DNA of 64,000 nucleotides from Hymenobacter swuensis DY53 (GTDB lineage: Bacteria; Bacteroidota; Bacteroidia; Cytophagales; Hymenobacteraceae). The position numbers and the translations under genes were made by a program. Below, one piece after another: positions 23,922-31,306 of this stretch. Each line of letters begins with the position of its first letter. Within the stretch, counting starts at the first letter, position 1. The DNA lies in NCBI RefSeq assembly GCF_000576555.1, contig NZ_CP007145.1:248001-312000 (forward strand). The letters run 5' to 3'. The notes under the pieces were generated by a model that had not been told where the DNA came from, did no database searches, and was given only the letters and a program-made list of their open reading frames with translations.

Positions 23922-26102
23922 ATGCAGAAATTTGTCTTTCCCGTAGTAGCGCTGGTGGCGCTGGCCTCGTGCCGCTCCACCCAGTCGAAGGCCCCTGGAG
24001 CCGCTGCTACTGCCGCTTCTACCTCTACCGCCGCGCCCGTGCAATACCCCGATTCCCGCAAATCCGACCAGAAAGACGACTACTTCGGCACCTCCGTAGC
24101 CGATCCGTACCGCTGGCTCGAGGACCTCGACTCGCCTGAAACCAAAGAATGGGTGACGGCCGAAAACAAGGTCACGTTTGGCTACCTGGAGCAGATTCCG
24201 TTCCGCGACAAAATCCGCCAGCGGCTCACCAAGCTCTGGAACTACGAGAAGTTTGGGATTCCGCAACAGGAAGGCAATCAGCTGTATTTCAGTAAGAACG
24301 ACGGCCTGCAGAATCAGGCGGTGCTCTACACCCAGCAGGACGGCCAGCAGGGTCAGCCGGATCTGTTGCTCGACCCCAACAAGTTTTCGGCCGATGGCAC
24401 CACCGCGCTGGCTGGCACCTTCTTCTCCCCTGACCACCGCTATATGGCCTACGCCACCAGCGGCGGTGGCTCCGATTGGCAGAAGCTGAAAGTGCTCGAC
24501 CTGAAAACCCGCCAGCCGCTCCCCGATGAGCTACAGTGGGTGAAGGTGTCGGGCGCGGCCTGGTACAAGGATGGCTTCTTCTACAGCCGCTATGATTCGC
24601 CCAAGGCCGGTGAAAACCAGCTTTCCGGCAAAAACGAGTACCACAAGGTGTACTACCATCAACTCGGCAAGCCCCAGGGCGCCGACAAGCTGGTGTACGA
24701 AAACCCCAAGATGGCGCTGGGTTTCCGCACCGTGGGCACCACCGAAGACGAGCGGTTTCTGGTGCTTTACCTCACCGATGGCAAGGCCGACGGCAACCGC
24801 CTGCTGGTGCGCGACCTCACCGACCCCAAGCAGGCCAACAGCTTCACTACCCTCATTAACAGCTACGAGCAGAATAACTCGGTAGTGGGCAACGTGGGCG
24901 GCCAGCTCCTGGTGCAAACCAACTATAAGGCCCCCAACTACCGCGTGGTGCTCATCGACCCGAAAAAGCCCGAGGAGGCCAACTGGAAAGAGGTGTTGCC
25001 CCAGACCGAGCAGAAACTGGAAGGCGTGGACCACGTGGGCGGCTACCTGGTAGCCTCGTACCTGAAGGACGCCAGCAGCCTCATCAAAGTGTACACCGAG
25101 AAGGGCGAGTTCAAGCACGATGTGGCCCTGCCGGCCATCGGCACGGCCAGCGGCTTCGGCGGCAAGCGGGATTCGAAGTCGGTGTACTACGCCTTCACCT
25201 CGTTCACGTACCCGACTACCATCTATAAGTACGACCTCGCCTCGAACACCAGCACCGTGTTCCGTGCCCCCACCGTGGACGTAAAGCCTGAGGACTACGT
25301 AACCACCCAGGTGTTCTACGCCAGCAAGGACGGCACCAAGATTCCGATGTTCATCACCCACAAGAAAGGCGTGAAGCTCAATGGTCAGAACCCGACCTAC
25401 CTGTACGCCTACGGCGGCTTCAACATCTCGCTCACGCCGGGCTTCTCGGTGGCGCGCATGTTGTGGCTGGAAAACGGCGGCATCCTGGCCATCCCGAACC
25501 TGCGCGGCGGCGGCGAGTACGGCGAAAAGTGGCACCAGGCCGGCATGACGCCCAATAAGCAGAACGTGTTCGACGACTTCATTGCGGCCGCCGAGTACCT
25601 GAAAGTGCAGGGTTACACCAGCACCGAGAAGCTGGCTATGGCCGGCGGCTCCAACGGCGGCCTGCTGGTAGGTGCCACCATGACCCAGCGCCCCGACCTG
25701 TGCGGCGTGGCCTTCCCGGCCGTAGGCGTGATGGACATGCTGCGCTACCAGAAGTTCACCATCGGCTGGAACTGGGCCCCCGAGTACGGCACCAGTGATA
25801 ACTACGCGCAGTTCCAGAACCTCTACAAGTTCTCGCCCCTGCACACGCTGAAGGCAGGCACCACGTATCCTGCCACTATGATTACCACCGCCGACCACGA
25901 CGACCGGGTGGTACCCGCGCACTCCTTCAAGTTTGCCGCCGCTCTGCAGGCTGCTAATGAAGGCCCTAAGCCCCAGCTCATCCGCGTGGACGTAAATGCC
26001 GGCCACGGCGCGGGCAAGAGCACCAAGCTGCAAATTGACGAGTGGGCCGATATTTGGTCCTTCGCATTCCACAATATGGGCGTGAATCCCTATGGGAAAT
26101 AG
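23922..26102 (+). CDS. Prolyl oligopeptidase family serine peptidase, lipoprotein
   Basis: 726 residues. The ATG at 23922 gives a lipoprotein leader, MQKFVFPVVALVALASC. The N-terminal part (about 50-130) and a beta-propeller (to about 450) precede an alpha/beta hydrolase domain. Catalytic Ser577 lies in AGGSNGGLLVGA; ADHDDRVVPAHS supplies the Asp and NAGHGAGKSTK the His. YAYGGFNISLTPGFS and NLRGGGEYGEKWHQAG are hallmark strings. It cleaves after Pro in short peptides, here probably in the periplasm or at the cell surface because of the lipid anchor. Length matches the S9A family (about 700). Confidence 0.96.
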   Translation: MQKFVFPVVALVALASCRSTQSKAPGAAATAASTSTAAPVQYPDSRKSDQKDDYFGTSVADPYRWLEDLDSPETKEWVTAENKVTFGYLEQIPFRDKIRQRLTKLWNYEKFGIPQQEGNQLYFSKNDGLQNQAVLYTQQDGQQGQPDLLLDPNKFSADGTTALAGTFFSPDHRYMAYATSGGGSDWQKLKVLDLKTRQPLPDELQWVKVSGAAWYKDGFFYSRYDSPKAGENQLSGKNEYHKVYYHQLGKPQGADKLVYENPKMALGFRTVGTTEDERFLVLYLTDGKADGNRLLVRDLTDPKQANSFTTLINSYEQNNSVVGNVGGQLLVQTNYKAPNYRVVLIDPKKPEEANWKEVLPQTEQKLEGVDHVGGYLVASYLKDASSLIKVYTEKGEFKHDVALPAIGTASGFGGKRDSKSVYYAFTSFTYPTTIYKYDLASNTSTVFRAPTVDVKPEDYVTTQVFYASKDGTKIPMFITHKKGVKLNGQNPTYLYAYGGFNISLTPGFSVARMLWLENGGILAIPNLRGGGEYGEKWHQAGMTPNKQNVFDDFIAAAEYLKVQGYTSTEKLAMAGGSNGGLLVGATMTQRPDLCGVAFPAVGVMDMLRYQKFTIGWNWAPEYGTSDNYAQFQNLYKFSPLHTLKAGTTYPATMITTADHDDRVVPAHSFKFAAALQAANEGPKPQLIRVDVNAGHGAGKSTKLQIDEWADIWSFAFHNMGVNPYGK

Positions 26103-26110
26103 ATTGAGTT

Positions 26111-26218
26111 GTCAGTTGTGAGTTGCCGGTTGCCAGTCCGTTCCAGCAAAAGGATGAAAGACTGCCTGCTAGCTTAGTTTCGAAAACTGACAACTGGCAA
26201 CTCACAACTCACAACTGA
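26111..26218. repeat. Palindromic repeat, AGTTGTGAGTTGCC family
   Basis: The left part (26111-26137, CAGTTGTGAGTTGCCGGTTG) is largely complementary to the right part (26189-26218, CAACTGGCAACTCACAACTC). It is related in sequence to the palindrome at 5186-5254 and lies between the peptidase gene and a small lipoprotein gene. Confidence 0.75.
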
Positions 26219-26275
26219 TTTGCTGTATCTTCGCGGCCGCAACCTCGTAATTGCCTCAGTCATTTGCTTTCAGAT

Positions 26276-26503
26276 ATGAAAAAAACGCTCCTGTTCGGTC
26301 TGTTGGCCGGCTCGTTGCTCTCTGTCACCTCGTGCAGCAACCCCGATTATAAAAAGGATGATGAAGTGACGGCTAAGCCGCTCGAATATCCGGCAGCTGT
26401 TGATACTACCGGCGGCAAGAAAGCTCCCGAAAACGCCGCTACGCGCGAAGTCAACGCAGCTAATGCTACCGAAGACATCAAGAAGATGCAGCCGGTGATG
26501 TAA
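26276..26503 (+). CDS. Small lipoprotein
   Basis: 75 residues. MKKTLLFGLLAGSLLSVTSC is a clear lipoprotein signal with Cys20; the mature part is about 55 polar residues (SNPDYKKDDEVTAKPLEYP, NAANATEDIKKMQPVM) without recognisable domain. TATCTTCG at 26226-26233 resembles a -7 box, but no matching -33 is seen. A terminator hairpin follows. Confidence 0.75.
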   Translation: MKKTLLFGLLAGSLLSVTSCSNPDYKKDDEVTAKPLEYPAAVDTTGGKKAPENAATREVNAANATEDIKKMQPVM

Positions 26504-26525
26504 TTGCCCGGCGCAATTCGCCCGG

Positions 26526-26559
26526 AAAGTGAGTAATGGCCCGGGTCGTTGCTCACTTT
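26526..26559 (+). terminator. Rho-independent terminator after the small lipoprotein gene
   Basis: AAAGTGAG (26526-26533) pairs with CTCACTTT (26552-26559) and is followed by TTCTTTTT. Confidence 0.7.
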
Positions 26560-26622
26560 TTCTTTTTCAGGCTATTTTACGGCAAACGCCGCCTGTATCT
26601 TCACTACTAACTACGCACGAAT

Positions 26623-27132
26623 ATGAACATCCGTCGGGGCCGGGAGGCCGATTTGCCGCAGGTGCTGGCCCTGATTCAGGAGCTGGCCGAGTACGAGCAA
26701 GCGCCGCAGGAAGTCACCAACACGCTGGCCGACATGCAGCGCGACGGGTTCGGGCCAGAGCCGATTTTCAAGTTCTTTGTGGCCGAAGACGCCGCGGGCA
26801 TCATCATCGGTATTGCGCTGTATTACACGGCGTACTCCACCTGGAAAGGCCGAATGCTGTTCTTGGAAGACTTGGTAGTGACGGAAAACCAGCGTGGTAC
26901 CGGCTTGGGGCGCAAGCTCTTTGATGCTGTAGTGGCCGAAGCGCGGCATATGGGTGCCAACCGCATGAAGTGGCAGGTGCTGAAATGGAATGAGCCCGCC
27001 ATCGGCTTCTACAAAAAGCTAGGCGCCCACCTCGACCCCGAGTGGGACAACGGCAACCTCAGCCACGAGCAACTTCACACCTACGCCTGTGACCCCACCG
27101 TGGAAGCAGCCGTAACGGGGCCAATAGAGTAG
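26623..27132 (+). CDS. GNAT family N-acetyltransferase
   Basis: 169 residues. The fold covers the whole protein: MNIRRGREADLPQVLALIQELAEYE at the start, strand MLFLEDLVVTENQRGTGLGRKLF containing the acetyl-CoA loop QRGTGLG, and WNEPAIGFYKKLGA near the end. The layout is closest to diamine or spermidine acetyltransferases of the GNAT family, although the substrate cannot be assigned. Probably cytosolic. TATCTTCA at 26596-26603 may be a -7 element. A strong bidirectional terminator follows. Confidence 0.88.
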   Translation: MNIRRGREADLPQVLALIQELAEYEQAPQEVTNTLADMQRDGFGPEPIFKFFVAEDAAGIIIGIALYYTAYSTWKGRMLFLEDLVVTENQRGTGLGRKLFDAVVAEARHMGANRMKWQVLKWNEPAIGFYKKLGAHLDPEWDNGNLSHEQLHTYACDPTVEAAVTGPIE

Positions 27133-27147
27133 ACTGCCACACCACCT

Positions 27148-27190
27148 GATAACAAAAAGGCCGCCTGAGCAAGGCGGCCTTTTTGTTATC
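27148..27190. terminator. Bidirectional rho-independent terminator
   Basis: Perfect 19-bp stem, GATAACAAAAAGGCCGCCT against its complement, with loop GAGCA. It serves the convergent acetyltransferase and DUF4286 genes. Confidence 0.92.
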
Positions 27191-27204
27191 AGGGTTTTCC
27201 GAAG

Positions 27205-27507
27205 TTACTCCACTATCTCCAGCATGGTACGGAAGGAGGCGTAGCGGCCGGAAAAGTGCTTTTCCACTGCTTCGCGCAGGGCGGGGGCTGCTACTTCCTG
27301 GTATTCTTCCAGCTGGTTGAGGCTCACACAGTAATACTGCGCGGCGTAGGTAACACCATTGTCTTCCTCGTTGAGCAGGCGGCAAAGCTGGCTTTTGATG
27401 AAGAAGCCGGTAGCCATTACTTCCGGAATGTGCGTGTCACGCATGAAGCTCACCCATTGCTCTTCAATTTCCGGGTCGAGGCTGGTGGTGACGTTGTATA
27501 AAATCAT
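27205..27507 (-). CDS. DUF4286 family protein
   Basis: 100 residues. The start MILYNVTTSLDPEIEEQWVSFM, the central PEVMATGFF and the YYCVSLNQLEEYQ region fit DUF4286, a small ferredoxin-like-fold family of Bacteroidota with no assigned function. No signal peptide. It ends 14 bases from the terminator shared with the acetyltransferase gene. Confidence 0.85.
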   Translation of the reverse strand: MILYNVTTSLDPEIEEQWVSFMRDTHIPEVMATGFFIKSQLCRLLNEEDNGVTYAAQYYCVSLNQLEEYQEVAAPALREAVEKHFSGRYASFRTMLEIVE

Positions 27508-27652
27508 GGTTTCAGGGTCTGAGGCCTTAAATGATGCGCTGGCGGATAAACGGCCGGGTTACTACTGCCTGTTGCAACGTGCGGAAAGGCGTAACACAAA
27601 AGTCGGCCAAAAAATCCATGCCCGTAAAACTTCCAAGCCTGAAACCACATAA

Positions 27653-28102
27653 TCACACCCGCAGGTGGTCGAACTGGAAGTGCTGGATGCGGGCCTGAAT
27701 GTCTTTAGAAGAGAGCTTTTCGCGGATGGCGGCCTGCACCAAGCCGGGTAGTTCATCGTCGCCGGCAAAGCGCAGGGCCAGAATCTGGCTGAGCTGCAAC
27801 TGGGCTTCGAGGGGGCGTAGGCTCTGACCGGTAATTTCGAAGTAGCGCTGGCGCACTTCCAGCCGGATGAGGCGGTCTTGGAGTTGCAGCGCGTAGTGCT
27901 GGCGCATCATGACCAAGGCCCCCAGGCTTACTATAGCCAGGGCCATCACCGTAAACCAGAGGCGAGACGTTTCGTCGTCATTACCTGCTACATCCAGGTA
28001 GCGCCGGATGCCGTAGCCTGCCAGGATAAGGGCAGCGGGCACCAGCACAAAATGGTGCCACGGGTAAAACATTGGGGTGTTTTTGGTGGGTTGATTGGCC
28101 AT
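27653..28102 (-). CDS. DUF6526-like membrane protein
   Basis: 149 residues from the ATG at 28102 (MANQPTKNTPMFYPWHHFVL). Two membrane helices are clear, about 18-35 (FVLVPAALILAGYGI) and 47-67 (WFTVMALAIVSLGALVMM), followed by an 80-residue helical cytoplasmic domain (LQDRLIRLEVRQRYFEITG, LQLSQILALRFAGDDEL). The pattern matches a conserved Bacteroidota family (DUF6526 from memory) without known role. The 30 extra codons upstream in the open frame lack a likely start and overlap a terminator. Confidence 0.8.
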   Translation of the reverse strand: MANQPTKNTPMFYPWHHFVLVPAALILAGYGIRRYLDVAGNDDETSRLWFTVMALAIVSLGALVMMRQHYALQLQDRLIRLEVRQRYFEITGQSLRPLEAQLQLSQILALRFAGDDELPGLVQAAIREKLSSKDIQARIQHFQFDHLRV

Positions 28103-28140
28103 TGGGGAGGGAAAATAAAGAAAGTAGGTGGGGAAATACG

Positions 28141-28170
28141 CAAAAACTCCGACCGAGGCCGGAGTTTTTG
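28141..28170 (-). terminator. Rho-independent terminator
   Basis: CAAAAACTCCG (28141-28151) pairs with CGGAGTTTTTG (28160-28170). It lies downstream of the minus-strand coiled-coil gene 28206-28583, with a T run in that direction. Confidence 0.8.
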
Positions 28171-28205
28171 GGGTGATACAGCGCGTTGGCAAACCAACGG
28201 CCAGG

Positions 28206-28583
28206 TTACATTTTGGCAGCTTTCTTGGCTTCGCGGGCTTTGCGCTTTTCGTCGCGGGCGGCCTGCTTGGCAGCCGATTCCTGACGGCTGGCTTCCTTGG
28301 CCACGTCGCGCTGACGTTTCAACTCAATTTTCTGTTCCTTCATCTGACGCTTCTGCTCGCGCATGGCGTTTTCCTGGTCCTTGAGCTGGGATTTGGTCTG
28401 GTCGACGCTGCTGCGGGTAGCGGCCGTTTCCTGCTTGCGGGCATCGAGGGCCGTTTTGGCATCTGCGGCGCGTTGCTGTTGCATCTGCAGACGCATCTGG
28501 GTAGAATCTACCACCTGGGCCTGGGCGTGGCGGCCACTCAGGGCGAGGACGGCCACGGCGGCTACAACAAAAATATTTTTCAT
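28206..28583 (-). CDS. Secreted coiled-coil protein
   Basis: 125 residues. A signal peptide (MKNIFVVAAVAVLALSGRHAQA) precedes a single highly charged helix rich in Lys, Arg, Gln, Glu and Ala with heptad character throughout (MREQKRQMKEQKIELKRQ). No family with known function recognised; similar Lys/Ala-rich exported helices are frequent in Bacteroidota. It is a stand-alone gene with its own terminator at 28141-28170. Confidence 0.75.
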   Translation of the reverse strand: MKNIFVVAAVAVLALSGRHAQAQVVDSTQMRLQMQQQRAADAKTALDARKQETAATRSSVDQTKSQLKDQENAMREQKRQMKEQKIELKRQRDVAKEASRQESAAKQAARDEKRKAREAKKAAKM

Positions 28584-28657
28584 AAGAGGGGGCGGATTTC
28601 GATAGGAAATCCGCCCCTAGTACGAAGCTGAGCCGTAATAGTTGATATTCGACTGGC

Positions 28658-29923
28658 TTATTCTTCCACGTAGTCGAGGTCTTTGCCGAAGCTTTCGGGT
28701 AGCGTGCTCACGGCCCAGAAGGCAATTAGTAACGACACCAGCCCCACTACAGCTCCGGCCAGCACGCGGTTGGGGGTGCCGGGCTGGCCCAGCGCGGCGG
28801 CGGTGTACTGAAAAATGGGCACCAGCAGCACCACCGAGCCCCGGGCGAAATTGGGGGCTGTGGTAGCCACCGTGGCCCGCAGGTTGGTACCGAACTGTTC
28901 GGCCGCCACCGTCACGAACAAGGCCCAGAAGCCCACCGAAATGCCCAGCACAAAGCACACGGCATAGAATACGGTAGGTGAGGCACCCTGAATACCAAAC
29001 AGGTACACGCCCACCATCAGGCCGCAGAAGGCCAGAAACACCTGCAGCGCCCGGTTGCGGCTACGCAGCACTTGGCTGAGCGTGCCGCTGGCAAAATCGC
29101 CGAACACCAGCCCGAAATAGCACCAGAACACGCCCAGGCCGGCCGTGACGGGCCCGGTCAGGCCCAGATCTTTGCCGAACTCGGGGGAAAGCGTAATTAA
29201 GATGCCCACCACAAACCACAGCGGCACGCCAATGAGCAGGCACTTGAGGTAGCGAGCCAGGCGCGGGCCGTTGGTGAACAGGGCGAAGAAGTTGCCGCGC
29301 TCCACCTCGCTCTTTTTGGCCTGCTCAAACAGGCCCGACTCGTACACGCCCACGCGCAAGGCCAACAGCGCCAGCCCCAGCCCGCCGCCCACGAAGTAGG
29401 CGTTGCGCCAATCGAAGGCCTCGTTCACCCAATAGGCCAGCATGGCGCCGGATACGCCCACGGTGGCCACAATCATGGTGCCGTAGCCGCGCTTTTCCTT
29501 GGGCAAGGTTTCGGAAACCAGCGTGATGCCCGCTCCCAACTCCCCGGCCAGCCCGATGCCCGCAATCAGCCGCAGCCAGGCGTATTGGTCAATGGTCTGC
29601 ACGAAGCCGTTGGCAATGTTAGCCAGTGAGTAAATCAGGATGGAGCCAAACAGCACCGACAGCCGGCCCTTCTTATCACCCAGAATACCCCACAAAATAC
29701 CGCCGAGCAGCATGCCGCCCATCTGCATGTTGATGAGATAAAGGCCCTGGCTGGTGACCTGGTCAGCGGCCGTGATGCCCAGCTCGTTGAGGCTCTGCAC
29801 GCGCACAATACTGAACAGAATCAGGTCGTAGATATCCACGAAGTAGCCCAAGGCGGCTACCACCACAATGGCGCTCAGCAGGCCGGTGGTTTTGGGAGGA
29901 GAAGCTGGTGTAACGGTATTCAT
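28658..29923 (-). CDS. MFS transporter
   Basis: 421 residues with 12 predicted membrane helices. GYFVDIYDLILFSIVR in helix 1, WGILGDKKGRLSVLFGS in the loop after helix 2 (the MFS GDxxGRR-type motif) and RLIAGIGLAGELGAGITLVSETL in helix 4 are characteristic of the metabolite:proton symporter and sugar-acid branches. The substrate cannot be read from sequence. It is monocistronic on the minus strand, with a hypothetical gene upstream at 30290. Confidence 0.9.
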   Translation of the reverse strand: MNTVTPASPPKTTGLLSAIVVVAALGYFVDIYDLILFSIVRVQSLNELGITAADQVTSQGLYLINMQMGGMLLGGILWGILGDKKGRLSVLFGSILIYSLANIANGFVQTIDQYAWLRLIAGIGLAGELGAGITLVSETLPKEKRGYGTMIVATVGVSGAMLAYWVNEAFDWRNAYFVGGGLGLALLALRVGVYESGLFEQAKKSEVERGNFFALFTNGPRLARYLKCLLIGVPLWFVVGILITLSPEFGKDLGLTGPVTAGLGVFWCYFGLVFGDFASGTLSQVLRSRNRALQVFLAFCGLMVGVYLFGIQGASPTVFYAVCFVLGISVGFWALFVTVAAEQFGTNLRATVATTAPNFARGSVVLLVPIFQYTAAALGQPGTPNRVLAGAVVGLVSLLIAFWAVSTLPESFGKDLDYVEE

Positions 29924-29960
29924 GCGGGAAGGGAATTTGGGACCCGCAGATTACGAAGAT

Positions 29961-30290
29961 TTACTTGCTCTTCAACTCCAAATACTGCCTGCTGCACTGT
30001 TTAATGATTCTTTCTGCTTCATCAAACTCCATCCAACCCGCATCATAGGTTTCTGCTGTCGTACCAGTTACCTGAAACCCGAAGGTATCTGCTTGCAGCA
30101 TAGATGACATATCAACAGCACTAACTTCTGCCGTTTCGGAAACACAGAAGCTCCATTCGTGCCAGCGGGCGTGGAAATAGAAAGGGCGGGAAGCAACTGT
30201 GCCTTCAGCCTGCACCGGGCAACATCCTTCCAGCGTCCCCATTAGATGGAGGCTTTCGTCAGTCAGAATACGTTTGTATTCTCGTTCCAT
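29961..30290 (-). CDS. Hypothetical protein
   Basis: 109 residues, unknown family, no signal peptide or membrane helix. It has beta-rich segments (FYFHARWHEWSFCVSET, TFGFQVTGTTAETYDAGWMEF) and a C-terminal helix (FDEAERIIKQCSRQYLEL). Its DNA is less GC-rich than its neighbours. It starts only six bases after the CDF transporter stop, so it may be transcribed with the metal locus. Confidence 0.6.
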   Translation of the reverse strand: MEREYKRILTDESLHLMGTLEGCCPVQAEGTVASRPFYFHARWHEWSFCVSETAEVSAVDMSSMLQADTFGFQVTGTTAETYDAGWMEFDEAERIIKQCSRQYLELKSK

Positions 30291-30296
30291 TGTACT

Positions 30297-31232
30297 TTAG
30301 GTTACCTGCTCGTCGCAGCAGCCGTGGGCGCCCATCAGCGGGAATTCGTCTTCCAGCTGCACGGTGCAGTGTTGGATGTTGAACTCGTGGAGCAAGTCGT
30401 GCTGCAAGTCGCGCAGGAACTGGTTGCCGTTCTGGCCACCGGGGCGCACCAGGTGCACCGTCAGGGCCGTGTCTTGGGTGCTGAGGGGCCAGATGTGCAG
30501 GTCGTGGAGGCCGGTAACGCCGGGGCGATCCAGCAGCCAGCGGCGCACCGCCGCCACCTCAATGCCGGCCGGAGCGGCCTGCAAACCCAGTTGCACGGTT
30601 TCGCGCAGTAGCTCCCAGGAGCTATAGCCCACCACGGCCAGAATCACGAAGCTGATGGCCGGATCGAGCCAGAGCCAGCCAGTGAAGTACACCAGCGCCC
30701 CGCCCACCACCACGCCCACCGACACCAGCATATCCGTGAGCATGTGCAGGTACGCGCCGCGCACGTTCACGTCGCCCTTCTGCCCGCTCCGGAACAGCCA
30801 GGCCGTGAAACCGTTGATGAGAATGCCCAGCCCAGCCAGGCCCATCACCACCGGGCCGTTTACCGGAGCCGGGTGGCGCAGGTGGTCGATAGTGTCCCAG
30901 AGAATAAAGCCCAGGGCCAGATACAGCAGCGCCGCGTTCAGCAACGCGGCCTGAATGGTGGCACCCTTGTAGCCGTAGGTGAACCGCTCGGCGGCGCGGC
31001 GCTTGGCCAGCAAGGCCGCGCCCCAGGCCAGCGCCAGGCTCAGCACGTCACTCAGGTTATGGCCCGCATCGGAAAGCAACGCTGAGGAGTTGGCCCACAG
31101 GCCCCCGGCCGCTTCCCCGGCCACAAACAGCAGGTTCAAGGCAATGCCCCAGCCAAACGCCCGGCTGAAGTTGCCATCGGCGGGCGGGCCGTGGTGGTGG
31201 GCGTGGTCGTGTCCGGCGTGGTCGTGGGGCAT
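30297..31232 (-). CDS. Cation diffusion facilitator metal efflux protein
   Basis: 311 residues. A His-rich N-terminus (HDHAGHDHAHHHG) precedes six membrane helices. SDAGHNLSDVLSLAL in helix 2 and HMLTDMLVSVGVV in helix 5 supply the HxxxD metal site of the Zn/Co/Cd-type CDF exporters (CzcD/ZitB group). The C-terminal 90 residues form the ferredoxin-like cytosolic domain (GVTGLHDLHIWPLS, CTVQLE). It exports divalent metal, most likely zinc, in exchange for protons. It is downstream of two TonB receptor genes on the same strand, which links it to metal homeostasis. Confidence 0.93.
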   Translation of the reverse strand: MPHDHAGHDHAHHHGPPADGNFSRAFGWGIALNLLFVAGEAAGGLWANSSALLSDAGHNLSDVLSLALAWGAALLAKRRAAERFTYGYKGATIQAALLNAALLYLALGFILWDTIDHLRHPAPVNGPVVMGLAGLGILINGFTAWLFRSGQKGDVNVRGAYLHMLTDMLVSVGVVVGGALVYFTGWLWLDPAISFVILAVVGYSSWELLRETVQLGLQAAPAGIEVAAVRRWLLDRPGVTGLHDLHIWPLSTQDTALTVHLVRPGGQNGNQFLRDLQHDLLHEFNIQHCTVQLEDEFPLMGAHGCCDEQVT

Positions 31233-31263
31233 GAGGGCTGGCGAAGTGTTATGCAGTGGAAGA

Positions 31264-31295
31264 CAGTAGCGCGAACTTTGTAGTTCGCGCTACTG
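31264..31295. repeat. Palindrome CAGTAGCGCGAACT, perfect 14-bp stem
   Basis: CAGTAGCGCGAACT (31264-31277) and AGTTCGCGCTACTG (31282-31295) are exact complements around loop TTGT. Same family as the hairpins in 9299-9472. It lies between the TonB receptor and the CDF gene. Confidence 0.85.
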
Positions 31296-31306
31296 CTCGT
31301 GCTGAC

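Noticed and set aside
24531..26072. 513-codon minus-strand frame opposite the prolyl oligopeptidase gene
   Set aside because: Shadow of a GC-rich gene with complete catalytic motifs on the plus strand.
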